Notes under the pieces: model-generated | What the model was told of the DNA's origin: nothing | The model's database searches: none | Seen by the model: only the letters and a program-made list of their open reading frames with translations | Part shown: positions 1 through 5,549 of the stretch, in pieces | How the letters are laid out: every line of letters starts with the position of its first letter | How positions within the stretch are numbered: the first letter of the stretch is position 1 | Program-made: the position numbers and the translations under genes | Assembly: GCA_021798395.1 (NCBI GenBank) | Contig: JAJZHS010000154.1 | Location: 1-6,292, forward strand | Length of the DNA stretch: 6,292 nucleotides | DNA from: Pseudomonadota bacterium | Lineage (GTDB): Bacteria; Pseudomonadota; Gammaproteobacteria; Burkholderiales; Burkholderiaceae_C | Direction: 5' to 3'

Positions 1-191
1 TGGGGGGTCATCGAATCGCTGCGCAGCGCGCGTGACGACGCGTTCCTGGAACTGGTGCACCGGCTCGACCGCGATACATCCGGCGTGCTGCTGCTGGCGC
101 GCAAGCGCAGTGCGCTGACCGCGTTGCACGCCAGCTTGCGCGCACGCGAAGCCGACAAGCGCTACCAGGCGCTGGTGGCCGGGGTCTGGAC
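1..191 (+). pseudogene. rluC: rluC fragment, first copy of the duplicated segment (frameshifted)
   Basis: This is the 5' copy of an rluC segment. Reading from position 1 gives W-G-V-I-E-S-L-R, then the catalytic motif HRLDRDTSG (codons 58-84, catalytic Asp at 67-69) and the conserved stretch up to YQALVAG (163-183). This matches the centre of an RluC/RluD-type 23S rRNA pseudouridine synthase. After about position 192 the sequence jumps back to the start of the same segment in another frame. The reading frame entering from the left therefore runs through nonsense and stops at TGA 307-309. The S4 RNA-binding domain and N-terminus should lie left of the window. The frame up to the junction looks intact and under protein-level constraint, so the break is either recent or an assembly error. 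The family is secure; that the gene is really broken in the organism is not. Confidence 0.7.
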
Positions 192-383
192 CGGGGGGTC
201 ATCGAATCGCTGCGCAGCGCGCGTGACGACGCGTTCCTGGAACTGGTGCACCGGCTCGACCGCGACACCTCGGGCGTGCTGCTGCTGGCGCGCAAGCGCA
301 GCGCGCTGACCGCGCTGCACGCCAGCTTGCGCGCGCGCGAGGCCGACAAGCGCTATCAGGCGCTGGTGGCCGGGTTCTGGAGC
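2..383 (+). repeat. Imperfect 191-nt tandem duplication inside rluC
   Basis: Two direct copies lie end to end with a period of 191 nt (2-192 and 193-383). The first 73 nt are identical (2-74 versus 193-265). Across 75-192 versus 266-383 there are ten substitutions. Eight are synonymous in the rluC frame: GAT/GAC, ACA/ACC, TCC/TCG, AGT/AGC, TTG/CTG, GCA/GCG, GAA/GAG and TAC/TAT. Two, near the end, change Val to Phe and Thr to Ser. The copies meet at a run of six G. Because 191 is not divisible by three, the second copy is out of frame with the first. Confidence 0.95.
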
Positions 384-857
384 GGCGACGGGGTCAACGT
401 GACCACGCCCTTGCACAAGTACCTGACCGCGTCGGGCGAGCGGCGGGTGCGCGCTGCCGCGCCCGACGATGCGCAGGCGCAGAGCGCGCGCAGCCAGTTC
501 CGTCCGCTGTGGCGTCTGCGCTGGAAGGACCCGGCGCTGGCCGCGCTGTGCGGCTGCGACGGGCTGAGCCTGGTCGAGGCCCGGATCCACACCGGGCGTA
601 CGCATCAGATCCGCGTCCACCTGCACAGCCTGGGCCATCCCGTCGTGGGCGACGACAAGTACGGCAACGAGGCGCTGAACCGTCTTGTCGCACGCGGCGA
701 ACTGTGCGCCGGGTTGCCGCGCCAATCACGCATGTTCCTGCACGCCGCGCGACTGGCCTTGCGCCACCCGCGCAGCGGCGAGGACCTGGTGCTGCAGGCC
801 GACTGGCCGTCCGCGGACAGCGCCTGGCTGGGCCGACTGCGCGCGGTGTGCGCATGA
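192..857 (+). CDS. rluC: Ribosomal large subunit pseudouridine synthase RluC, C-terminal catalytic part (5' end disrupted)
   Basis: RluC converts specific uridines of 23S rRNA (955, 2504 and 2580 in E. coli) to pseudouridine. The frame carries the catalytic motif HRLDRDTSG (249-275, Asp codon 258-260), the conserved segment ending YQALVAG, and the C-terminal family motif RTHQIRVHLHSLGHP followed by VGDDKYGN (597-668). Homology starts at about 193. The first possible start in this frame is GTG 246, one codon before the catalytic HRLD, so it cannot be the natural start. The genuine N-terminus, with the S4 domain, belongs to the frame entering from position 1, which the 191-nt duplication shifts out of phase. 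The stop TGA 855-857 overlaps the next gene's ATG by 4 nt, so the two are probably translationally coupled. Telling RluC from RluD rests mainly on the rluC-HAD-yceF-yceD-rpmF neighbourhood. Confidence 0.85.
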   Translation, partial: RGVIESLRSARDDAFLELVHRLDRDTSGVLLLARKRSALTALHASLRAREADKRYQALVAGFWSGDGVNVTTPLHKYLTASGERRVRAAAPDDAQAQSARSQFRPLWRLRWKDPALAALCGCDGLSLVEARIHTGRTHQIRVHLHSLGHPVVGDDKYGNEALNRLVARGELCAGLPRQSRMFLHAARLALRHPRSGEDLVLQADWPSADSAWLGRLRAVCA

Positions 858-1510
858 AGCGCGACGCCCATCCGCTGCTGGTGTTCGACTGGGACGGAAC
901 CCTGATGGATTCCACCGCAGCCATCGTGCGCGCGATCCAGAGCGCCTGCGGCGACCTGGGGCTGCCGGTGCCCGGCGCCGCCGACGCCGCCTATGTGATC
1001 GGCCTGGGATTGCACGACGCCCTGCGCCACGTCGCGCCCAGCTTGCCGGCCGCCGACTATCCGCGGCTTGCCGCTGCGTACCGGAGCCACTATTTCGCCG
1101 GGGACGATCGGCTGGATCTGTTCCCCGGCGTGCTCGAATTGCTCCACGCGTTGAAGGATGCCGGCCATGCCCTGGCCGTGGCCACCGGGAAGTCGCGCCA
1201 GGGCCTGGAGCGGGCGCTCGACCACGCCGCGCTGCGCGGTCTGTTCGACGCCACCCGCACGGCCGACGAAACCGCGTCCAAGCCTCACCCGGCGATGCTC
1301 GTTGAACTGATGGCGCAGCTTGCCTACGTCCCGCAGCAGACCTTGATGATCGGCGACACGACCCACGACCTGCACATGGCGCACAACGCCGGGTGCGGCG
1401 CGCTGGCGGTCAGCTACGGTGCGCACGACGCGTCGGTGCTGGCCGCGCTGGGCCCGCTGGCCGTGGTCGATTCGGTTGCGGAGCTGCGCGCCTTCCTGCT
1501 CGATACCTGA
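854..1510 (+). CDS. HAD-superfamily phosphatase, subfamily IA (phosphoglycolate phosphatase-like)
   Basis: A 218-residue cytosolic phosphatase of the haloacid dehalogenase superfamily, hydrolysing a small phosphate ester through an aspartyl-phosphate intermediate. All four HAD motifs are visible: motif I FDWDGTLMDS (nucleophile Asp12, general acid Asp14), motif II ATGKS (Thr111), motif III SKPHP (Lys143) and motif IV GDTTHD (Asp168, Asp172). The cap domain lies between motifs I and II, as in subfamily IA. ATG 854 is chosen because it overlaps the rluC stop (ATGA) and motif I begins eleven residues in, the usual spacing. No clear Shine-Dalgarno precedes it, which fits translational coupling. 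Relatives at this locus are often called Gph, but the substrate cannot be read from sequence; other sugar or nucleotide phosphates are possible, so no symbol is given. Confidence 0.93.
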   Translation: MKRDAHPLLVFDWDGTLMDSTAAIVRAIQSACGDLGLPVPGAADAAYVIGLGLHDALRHVAPSLPAADYPRLAAAYRSHYFAGDDRLDLFPGVLELLHALKDAGHALAVATGKSRQGLERALDHAALRGLFDATRTADETASKPHPAMLVELMAQLAYVPQQTLMIGDTTHDLHMAHNAGCGALAVSYGAHDASVLAALGPLAVVDSVAELRAFLLDT

Positions 1511-1601
1511 CCGCCGGGGGGGCGCGGCGCGCGCCCGCCGCCGCGGTGCGGCGCCATGTTGCTATGCTGCGTCACCAGGGGCGGCCGTCGGCGGCCGCGC
1601 A
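1511..1601 (+). promoter_or_regulatory. GC-rich intergenic gap with two hairpins and a weak -10-like box before the S49 peptidase
   Basis: Just after the phosphatase stop is a hairpin with a 7-bp stem, GGGCGCG (1520-1526) and CGCGCCC (1530-1536), loop of 3 nt. It has no T-run, so it is not a classic terminator. A TATGCT sequence (1563-1568) resembles a -10 element but has no convincing -35. A second 7-bp stem, GCGGCCG (1581-1587) with CGGCCGC (1592-1598), ends 3 nt before ATG 1602. The gap suggests the peptidase may have its own promoter or be attenuated relative to rluC and the phosphatase. Both readings are tentative. Confidence 0.3.
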
Positions 1602-2570
1602 ATGGACACGACAATGGCGGATCCGGTCAGCGACCAAAGCGTCCAGGCGCAGTCCTGGGAGCGCGGGGTGCTCGAGCGCCTGGTGCTCGAAATCGTGCGC
1701 GAACGGCGTCGCGCGCGCCGCTGGACGATTTTCTTCCGGCTGCTGCTGCTGGCGCTGATCGTTTCCGTGTTCGTGCTGTACCGCTACCCGTCGTCCGATC
1801 TGAACGGCCCGCACACGGCGGTGGTCAAGCTCAGCGGCGACATCGCGCCCGGCTCGGCGTCCAACGCCGACGACATCGACGCGGCGTTGCGCGACGCATT
1901 CCGCGATCCGGGGACCCGTGCGGTGATCCTGCGCATCGACAGCCCGGGTGGCAGCCCGGTGCAGGCCAGCCAGATCAACGCGCAGATCGGACGCCTGCGC
2001 GTGCGCTACCCGAAAATACCGATCTATGCCGTGTGCGACGACCTGTGCGCGTCGGCGGCGTATTACGTCGCGGTCGCCACCGAACGCATCTACGTCAGCC
2101 CGGCCAGCATGGTCGGCTCGATCGGCGTGCTGATGGACGGTTTCGGCTTCAGCGGCCTGATGGACAAACTGGGCATCAGCCGCAGGCTGCTGACGGCCGG
2201 CAGCAACAAGGGATTCATGGATCCGTTCAGCCCGATGCCCGAGGCGCAGAGGACCTACGCCCTGGCCATGCTCCAGCAGATCCACCGGCAGTTCATCGCC
2301 GCGGTCGAGAAGGGCCGCGGCAGCCGGCTCAAGGTCGATGCCGACACGTTCTCGGGCCTGGTGTGGACCGGGCAGCAGGCGGTTGCGCGCGGCCTGGCCG
2401 ACGGCTACGGAGACACCCGAGAGGTCGCGCGCAACGTGGTGCACGCACCGGATCTGGTGACGTACAGCCATCGCGGCAGCGTGGTCGACCGCCTGGCCCG
2501 GCGCATCGGCGCGTCGTTCGGCGGCGCGGCGGCGCAAGCCGTGCTGCCGGCGGGCTGGCAGCTGCGCTGA
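1602..2570 (+). CDS. sppA: S49-family signal peptide peptidase, SppA-like, membrane anchored
   Basis: A 322-residue single-domain S49 serine peptidase that would degrade leftover signal peptides or membrane-protein fragments at the cytoplasmic membrane. The order is: a hydrophilic N-terminus ending in an arginine-rich stretch (residues 33-40), one transmembrane segment (about 43-60, FFRLLLLALIVSVFVLY), then the periplasmic S49 domain. The conserved IDSPGGS motif follows, then CASAAYYVA with the probable nucleophile Ser151, and GSNKGFMDPF with the probable general base Lys203. Their 52-residue spacing equals that of the Ser147/Lys199 dyad of Bacillus subtilis SppA. The protein is about half the length of E. 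coli SppA, which is a tandem fusion. Either ATG 1602 or ATG 1614 could be the start; neither has a good Shine-Dalgarno, and a hairpin sits just before 1602. It is co-directional with rluC and the phosphatase and convergent with the methyltransferase gene. Confidence 0.92.
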   Translation: MDTTMADPVSDQSVQAQSWERGVLERLVLEIVRERRRARRWTIFFRLLLLALIVSVFVLYRYPSSDLNGPHTAVVKLSGDIAPGSASNADDIDAALRDAFRDPGTRAVILRIDSPGGSPVQASQINAQIGRLRVRYPKIPIYAVCDDLCASAAYYVAVATERIYVSPASMVGSIGVLMDGFGFSGLMDKLGISRRLLTAGSNKGFMDPFSPMPEAQRTYALAMLQQIHRQFIAAVEKGRGSRLKVDADTFSGLVWTGQQAVARGLADGYGDTREVARNVVHAPDLVTYSHRGSVVDRLARRIGASFGGAAAQAVLPAGWQLR

Positions 2571-2624
2571 GCGCACGCCGCCGGCAGCGACCGACCGCAG
2601 CCGGCACGCGCCGCCGCGGTGTTG

Positions 2625-3368
2625 TCAAGCGGCGAGGAAGCCGAACAGCGTCGGCACCTTGTCCGGCAGCCGCGCTTCCTCGCTGCGCCATTGCGCGGCT
2701 CGCCGGGTGCGCACGAAGGCCTGCGGCGCGGTCAGCGCGCAGGCCACGGTGATGCGGGTGTCGTCGCGCAGGGTGGTGCACAGCGCGTGCAGCAACGCGC
2801 CGTTGCGGTAGGGCGTTTCGATGCACAGTTGCGTCTGCCGGCGCTGCGCGCTTTCGCGTTCGAGCTGGCGGATGCGCTGCGCGCGCGTTTCGCGCTCGTG
2901 CGGCAGGTAGCCGTGGAACGCGAAACGCTGGCCATCGAGTCCGCTGGCCATCAGGCCGAGCAGGATGCTGCTGGGGCCGACCAGCGGCAGCACCGCAAGC
3001 TCCAGTTCGTGCGCCGCGGCGACCACCGCGGCTCCGGGGTCGGCCACGCACGGCGCGCCGGCCTCGGACAGCAGCCCCAGATCGTGTCCCTGCAGCGCCG
3101 GTTGCAGCAGGGCGCGCGCGGCCGCGGCGTCGAGCGCGGTGTGCTTGGGCAGCTCGACGATGCGGTGCTGCTGCAGCGGCACGCGCAACGGCCGTTGCGC
3201 GTGCACCGCGCCGATGAAGGCGCGCGCGCTTTTCGCGTTCTCCACCACCCAGTGCTGCAGCGTCGCGGCGGCGTCGATGGTGGCCTGCGGCAGCACGGCC
3301 GGCAGCGGCGTCAGCGCGACGTCGGCCAGCGGCGTGGGAACCAGAACCAGCCGTCCGCACGCGGTCAT
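2625..3368 (-). CDS. RsmI-like SAM-dependent methyltransferase (tetrapyrrole methylase family)
   Basis: A 247-residue protein of the tetrapyrrole (corrin/porphyrin) methylase fold, which also includes RsmI, the 16S rRNA C1402 ribose methyltransferase. Visible motifs are LVPTPL (residues 9-14), SEAGAPCVADPG (101-112, matching the RsmI S-D/E-AGTP..DPG loop), VGPSSILLGLMASGL (130-144), FHGYLP (151-156) and ETPYRN (184-189). It is probably a paralogue rather than RsmI itself: it is shorter, has a diverged N-terminal segment, and occupies a locus distinct from that expected for rsmI. Its rRNA or other substrate is unknown. ATG at 3368 overlaps the yceF stop by 4 nt (ATGA), which fixes the start and points to translational coupling. 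It is the last gene of the minus-strand operon and ends 54 bp from the convergent peptidase gene. Confidence 0.85.
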   Translation of the reverse strand: MTACGRLVLVPTPLADVALTPLPAVLPQATIDAAATLQHWVVENAKSARAFIGAVHAQRPLRVPLQQHRIVELPKHTALDAAAARALLQPALQGHDLGLLSEAGAPCVADPGAAVVAAAHELELAVLPLVGPSSILLGLMASGLDGQRFAFHGYLPHERETRAQRIRQLERESAQRRQTQLCIETPYRNGALLHALCTTLRDDTRITVACALTAPQAFVRTRRAAQWRSEEARLPDKVPTLFGFLAA

Positions 3369-3970
3369 GGCCGCAGCAGCGGATAGCCTGCGGCCAGCAG
3401 CAGGTCGCACAGCGCGATCAGCGGCAGACCGACCAGCGCGGTCGGATCGTCGCTGCGCAACGCCTCCAGCAGCGCGATCCCCAGGCCCTCCGATTTGGCG
3501 CTACCGGCGCAGTCGTACGGCTGCTCGGCGCGCAGGTAGGCGTCGAGCACGGCGTCGTCGAGCGCGCGCAGGCGCACCGTGGTCGGTACGTTGCGCAGCT
3601 GCACGCTGCCGTCGTCGCGCACCAGCGCCACAGCGGTATGGAAGACCGCCTCGCGGCCGCGCATCCACTGCAGCTGGGCCAGCGCCGCGGCGTGGTCTCC
3701 CGGTTTGCCCAGAACGCGTCCGGCGCACGTGCAGACCTGGTCCGAGCCGATCACCCAGGCGCCGGGACGCAGCGTGGCGACCGCGCGCGCCTTGGCCTCG
3801 GCCAGGCGCAGCGCCAGCGCGTCGGGCGCTTCGTGCGGGAGCGGGGTTTCGTCGACCTGCGGCGCCTGCACGTCGAACGGCACGCGCAGGCGCTGCAGCA
3901 GGGCGCTGCGGTAGCGCGAAGTCGACGCCAGCACCAGCGTCGGCGCGGCCGCGGACAACGGTGCATGCAT
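3365..3970 (-). CDS. yceF: 7-methyl-GTP pyrophosphatase YceF (Maf family)
   Basis: A 201-residue Maf-family nucleotide pyrophosphatase that hydrolyses non-canonical nucleotides, m7GTP for the YceF subgroup, to monophosphate and pyrophosphate. Residues are in family order: LASTSRYR (14-21), the phosphate-binding S-T-S-x-x-R signature; VDETP (39-43); GSDQV (75-79, catalytic Asp77); GKPGD (88-92); MRGREAVFHTAV; and near the C-terminus CAGSAKSEGLG and DPTALVGLPLIALC. VDETP, SDQVC and CAGS-KSEG match YceF rather than the dTTP/UTP-type YhdE, and the yceD-rpmF-plsX neighbourhood agrees. ATG 3970 overlaps the preceding transporter gene's TGA by one base (TGATG). The stop overlaps the methyltransferase start. 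Expression is therefore probably coupled to the YeeE/YedE pair upstream, which is not the usual arrangement. Confidence 0.93.
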   Translation of the reverse strand: MHAPLSAAAPTLVLASTSRYRSALLQRLRVPFDVQAPQVDETPLPHEAPDALALRLAEAKARAVATLRPGAWVIGSDQVCTCAGRVLGKPGDHAAALAQLQWMRGREAVFHTAVALVRDDGSVQLRNVPTTVRLRALDDAVLDAYLRAEQPYDCAGSAKSEGLGIALLEALRSDDPTALVGLPLIALCDLLLAAGYPLLRP

Positions 3971-4398
3971 CAGGGTGTCTCGAAGAAGCGGCCTTCGGCC
4001 CACGCGCCCAGCAGGATGCCGACGACGACCAGCAGCAGCGGCCAGTTGCCGACGCCCAGGCCGGCGATCGCCGGCCCCGGACATACACCGCTGAGGCCCC
4101 AGCCGACGCCGAACAGCGCCGAGCCGACCAGCGTGCGCAGGGTCCAGCTGGACGGATGCACGTCCCAGCCCAGGCCGAACAGCGGACGGCGCAGCAGCCG
4201 CGGCAGCAAGCGGTACGCGAGCAGTACGGTGACTGCGGCGCCTCCCATGACCAGCAGCAGGCCGAAGTCCTGCAGCAGCAGGAAACGCAGGATCGCCTCG
4301 GGGCGGACCATCGTCGACCAGGCCAGGCCGTAGCCGAAAAACCCCCCGGAAACGATCGCCGACAGCAGGATCGGAAAAGGACGAGCGTGATGGCGCAT
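3970..4398 (-). CDS. YeeE/YedE-type transporter, second half (DUF6691-like membrane protein)
   Basis: A 142-residue hydrophobic protein with about four membrane segments: roughly residues 8-28, 39-62, 87-104 and 117-133. It carries the Cys motif GLSGVCPGPAI (Cys106), equivalent to the C-terminal conserved cysteine motif of full-length YeeE/YedE proteins. In TsuA (YeeE of Spirochaeta thermophila), conserved cysteines line the path for thiosulfate. Here the transporter is split into two genes. This is the second half; the first lies 3 nt upstream in the same operon, and the two probably assemble in the inner membrane. The cargo could be thiosulfate or another reduced sulfur species; the sequence does not decide. 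ATG 4398 is the only sensible start before the first membrane segment. The stop shares one base with the yceF start. Confidence 0.85.
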   Translation of the reverse strand: MRHHARPFPILLSAIVSGGFFGYGLAWSTMVRPEAILRFLLLQDFGLLLVMGGAAVTVLLAYRLLPRLLRRPLFGLGWDVHPSSWTLRTLVGSALFGVGWGLSGVCPGPAIAGLGVGNWPLLLVVVGILLGAWAEGRFFETP

Positions 4399-4401
4399 GA
4401 T

Positions 4402-4872
4402 TCAGAACCCGCCGAGCGCGCGCACGACGTGCGCGGTGACGATCGCGGTGCTCAGGAATGTGATCACCGCGAGCAGCGACGGCCACTGCAGCGAACCCAG
4501 GCCGCAGATGCCGTGGCCCGACGTGCAGCCGCCGCCCATGCGCGCGCCGAAGCCGCCGATGACGCCGCCGGTGAACAATTGCCAGCGCGGCACGGCGGTG
4601 ACGAAGCCGGCATGGCGCGACAGCGCGAACACCGCAGCGCCGCCGATCAGCCCCAGCGCGTAGGCCAGGCGCCAGTGGCGCGTGGCGACGAAACGCTCCT
4701 GCTGGAAATGCGGCCGGCTGCTGAAGAACGACCAGATGGCCGTGTAGGTGGTGCTGATGCCGCCGATGAAGCCGGTCAGCGCGAACAGCAGGCTCACGCC
4801 GACTCCGATGGCGATTCCGCCGCCGAGGAAATGGACCCAGCCGGTCGGAAACAAGCGTGCGATCTCGTGCAT
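4402..4872 (-). CDS. YeeE/YedE-family transporter, first half (sulfur compound transport)
   Basis: A 156-residue membrane protein and first gene of the minus-strand operon. Hydrophobic segments lie at about residues 15-38, 68-85, 98-110 and 130-152. The family motif MGGGCTSGHGICGLG (112-126) includes Cys116 and Cys123. Cys116 corresponds to the pore cysteine in the same motif of TsuA/YeeE thiosulfate transporters. The first conserved cysteine of full-length TsuA appears to be replaced: the expected region reads ALTGFIGGIST. With the following gene it would make a split COG2391-type transporter. Similar pairs occur in sulfide-responsive (BigR-type) operons of other proteobacteria, but no regulator or sulfur dioxygenase gene is seen here. 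ATG 4872 has an AGGGG Shine-Dalgarno (complement of 4881-4885) at 8-nt spacing. Transport substrate is inferred only from the family. Confidence 0.87.
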   Translation of the reverse strand: MHEIARLFPTGWVHFLGGGIAIGVGVSLLFALTGFIGGISTTYTAIWSFFSSRPHFQQERFVATRHWRLAYALGLIGGAAVFALSRHAGFVTAVPRWQLFTGGVIGGFGARMGGGCTSGHGICGLGSLQWPSLLAVITFLSTAIVTAHVVRALGGF

Positions 4873-4975
4873 GGTTTTTACCCCTACTGAGTAGTGTGCG
4901 CGTTCGCACCGTGCTGAGGCGGAAGTTTAGGGGCAGTGCGGCCGGGAGCGTGGCGTGGGGCTAAACTGCGCGCCC
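4873..4975. promoter_or_regulatory. Divergent promoter region between the YeeE/YedE-yceF operon and yceD
   Basis: All 103 bp between the two divergent genes are non-coding. The sequence TAAACT appears as a -10-like box on both strands: plus 4962-4967 facing yceD, and minus 4929-4924 facing the transporter operon. They form an inverted repeat AGTTTAG (4924-4930) and CTAAACT (4961-4967). The plus box lies so near ATG 4976 that a transcript from it would have almost no leader. The minus one would give a leader of about 45 nt. No good -35 hexamer is visible on either strand at normal spacing, so these assignments are tentative. Confidence 0.4.
4884..4909 (-). promoter_or_regulatory. Two adjacent inverted repeats in the leader of the transporter operon
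   Basis: CTACT-G-AGTAG (4884-4894) is a perfect 5-bp inverted repeat around one base. One base away, GTGCG-CGTT-CGCAC (4896-4909) is a perfect 5-bp repeat around a 4-nt loop. Both lie upstream of the transporter start at 4872, and the first touches its AGGGG Shine-Dalgarno (4881-4885). They could be a protein operator or an RNA hairpin affecting ribosome access. I do not recognise either as a known regulator site. Confidence 0.35.
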
Positions 4976-5509
4976 ATGATGGACCCGCAAACGCCCTCCG
5001 ACGACGCGCTGGTCGACCTGCGCGAACTGGCGCGGCGCGACGCCCGCATGCAGGGCCGGCGCGCGCTGGCCGCGATGCCGCGACTGGCCGCGGCGCTGGC
5101 GGAAGCTCCCGGCGAGCGCCAGGCGCAATGGAGCCTGCACGGTTTCGTCCAGGTGCTTCCCGGCGGCGGCAGCCAGCCGATGGCCGAACTCGAGGTGCGC
5201 GCCGTGCTTGCGCTGCAGTGCCAGCGCTGCCTGCGCACCGTGGAGGTGCCGGTCGACGAGCACGCATTGTTCCGCCTGGTCGACGTCGAACCCGAGCTGA
5301 GCATGGACGAGCTCGAAGCGCAGGACGAGGCGCTGTGCGCGACCGCTCCGGTGGACCTGCACGCCCTGGTCGAGGACCAGCTGATCCTGGCGCTGCCTCT
5401 GGTGCCGATGCACGCGTCGTGCGCGCCGCCGGCCGCGCCCGACGCTTCTGTCGACACTTCTGTCGACACGTCGCCGTTCGCCGTGCTGCAGCGGCTCAGG
5501 CCGCGCTGA
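4976..5509 (+). CDS. yceD: YceD/DUF177 family protein (23S rRNA/L32 biogenesis factor)
   Basis: A 177-residue DUF177 protein. The family (YceD in E. coli, DUF177A in plants) is needed for proper 23S rRNA accumulation and is nearly always encoded next to rpmF, as here. Visible features are the CxxC motif LALQCQRCL (Cys82, Cys85), an acidic middle region (about residues 103-119), the conserved VEDQLILALPLVPMH (132-146) and a following Cys149; these cysteines and His146 may bind metal. The C-terminus contains a doubled SVDT from a 12-nt tandem repeat. ATG 4976 or the next codon, ATG 4979, is the start; a GTG at 4955 in frame would sit upstream of the -10-like box TAAACT and is less likely. It is divergent from the transporter-yceF operon and lies 94 bp before rpmF, which has its own promoter. 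Confidence 0.9.
   Translation: MMDPQTPSDDALVDLRELARRDARMQGRRALAAMPRLAAALAEAPGERQAQWSLHGFVQVLPGGGSQPMAELEVRAVLALQCQRCLRTVEVPVDEHALFRLVDVEPELSMDELEAQDEALCATAPVDLHALVEDQLILALPLVPMHASCAPPAAPDASVDTSVDTSPFAVLQRLRPR
5446..5469 (+). repeat. Perfect 12-bp tandem repeat in the yceD 3' end
   Basis: TTCTGTCGACAC occurs twice in direct succession (5446-5457 and 5458-5469). The length is a multiple of three, so it adds an in-frame second SVDT to the poorly conserved YceD tail. Confidence 0.9.
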
Positions 5510-5514
5510 GCCGC

Positions 5515-5530
5515 GCCGGGAACGCCCGGC
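5515..5530 (+). terminator. GC hairpin after yceD (weak terminator or attenuator)
   Basis: GCCGGG (5515-5520) and CCCGGC (5525-5530) form a 6-bp stem with loop AACG, 6 nt after the yceD stop. No T-run follows, so strong intrinsic termination is unlikely. It could reduce read-through from yceD into rpmF or stabilise the yceD mRNA 3' end. Confidence 0.3.
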
Positions 5531-5549
5531 ACACCGGTCGCCGGGCGGT

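Noticed and set aside
2..383. The direct repeat as a mobile-element target duplication, attachment site or CRISPR unit.
   Set aside because: The repeat is rluC coding sequence, no transposase or integrase is present, and there are no spacers between copies.
605..1426. Long minus-strand open frames opposite rluC and the phosphatase gene.
   Set aside because: They show no family motif and overlap strongly conserved plus-strand genes; third-position GC bias explains them.
2571..2624. Two GCCGGC copies (2580-2585 and 2600-2605) in the convergent gap between the peptidase and methyltransferase genes, as a bidirectional terminator.
   Set aside because: The 6-bp stem with a 14-nt loop and no T-run on either strand is weak; such self-complementary hexamers are frequent in this base composition.
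2965..4890. A 641-codon plus-strand open frame opposite the minus-strand operon.
   Set aside because: It is rich in Ala, Arg and Gln with no recognisable domain, and it lies opposite four well-supported genes; it is an antisense shadow of GC-rich coding DNA.
4955..4975. GTG 4955 as the yceD start, adding seven residues.
   Set aside because: It would place the -10-like TAAACT inside the gene, lacks a Shine-Dalgarno, and two ATG codons follow where the family usually begins.
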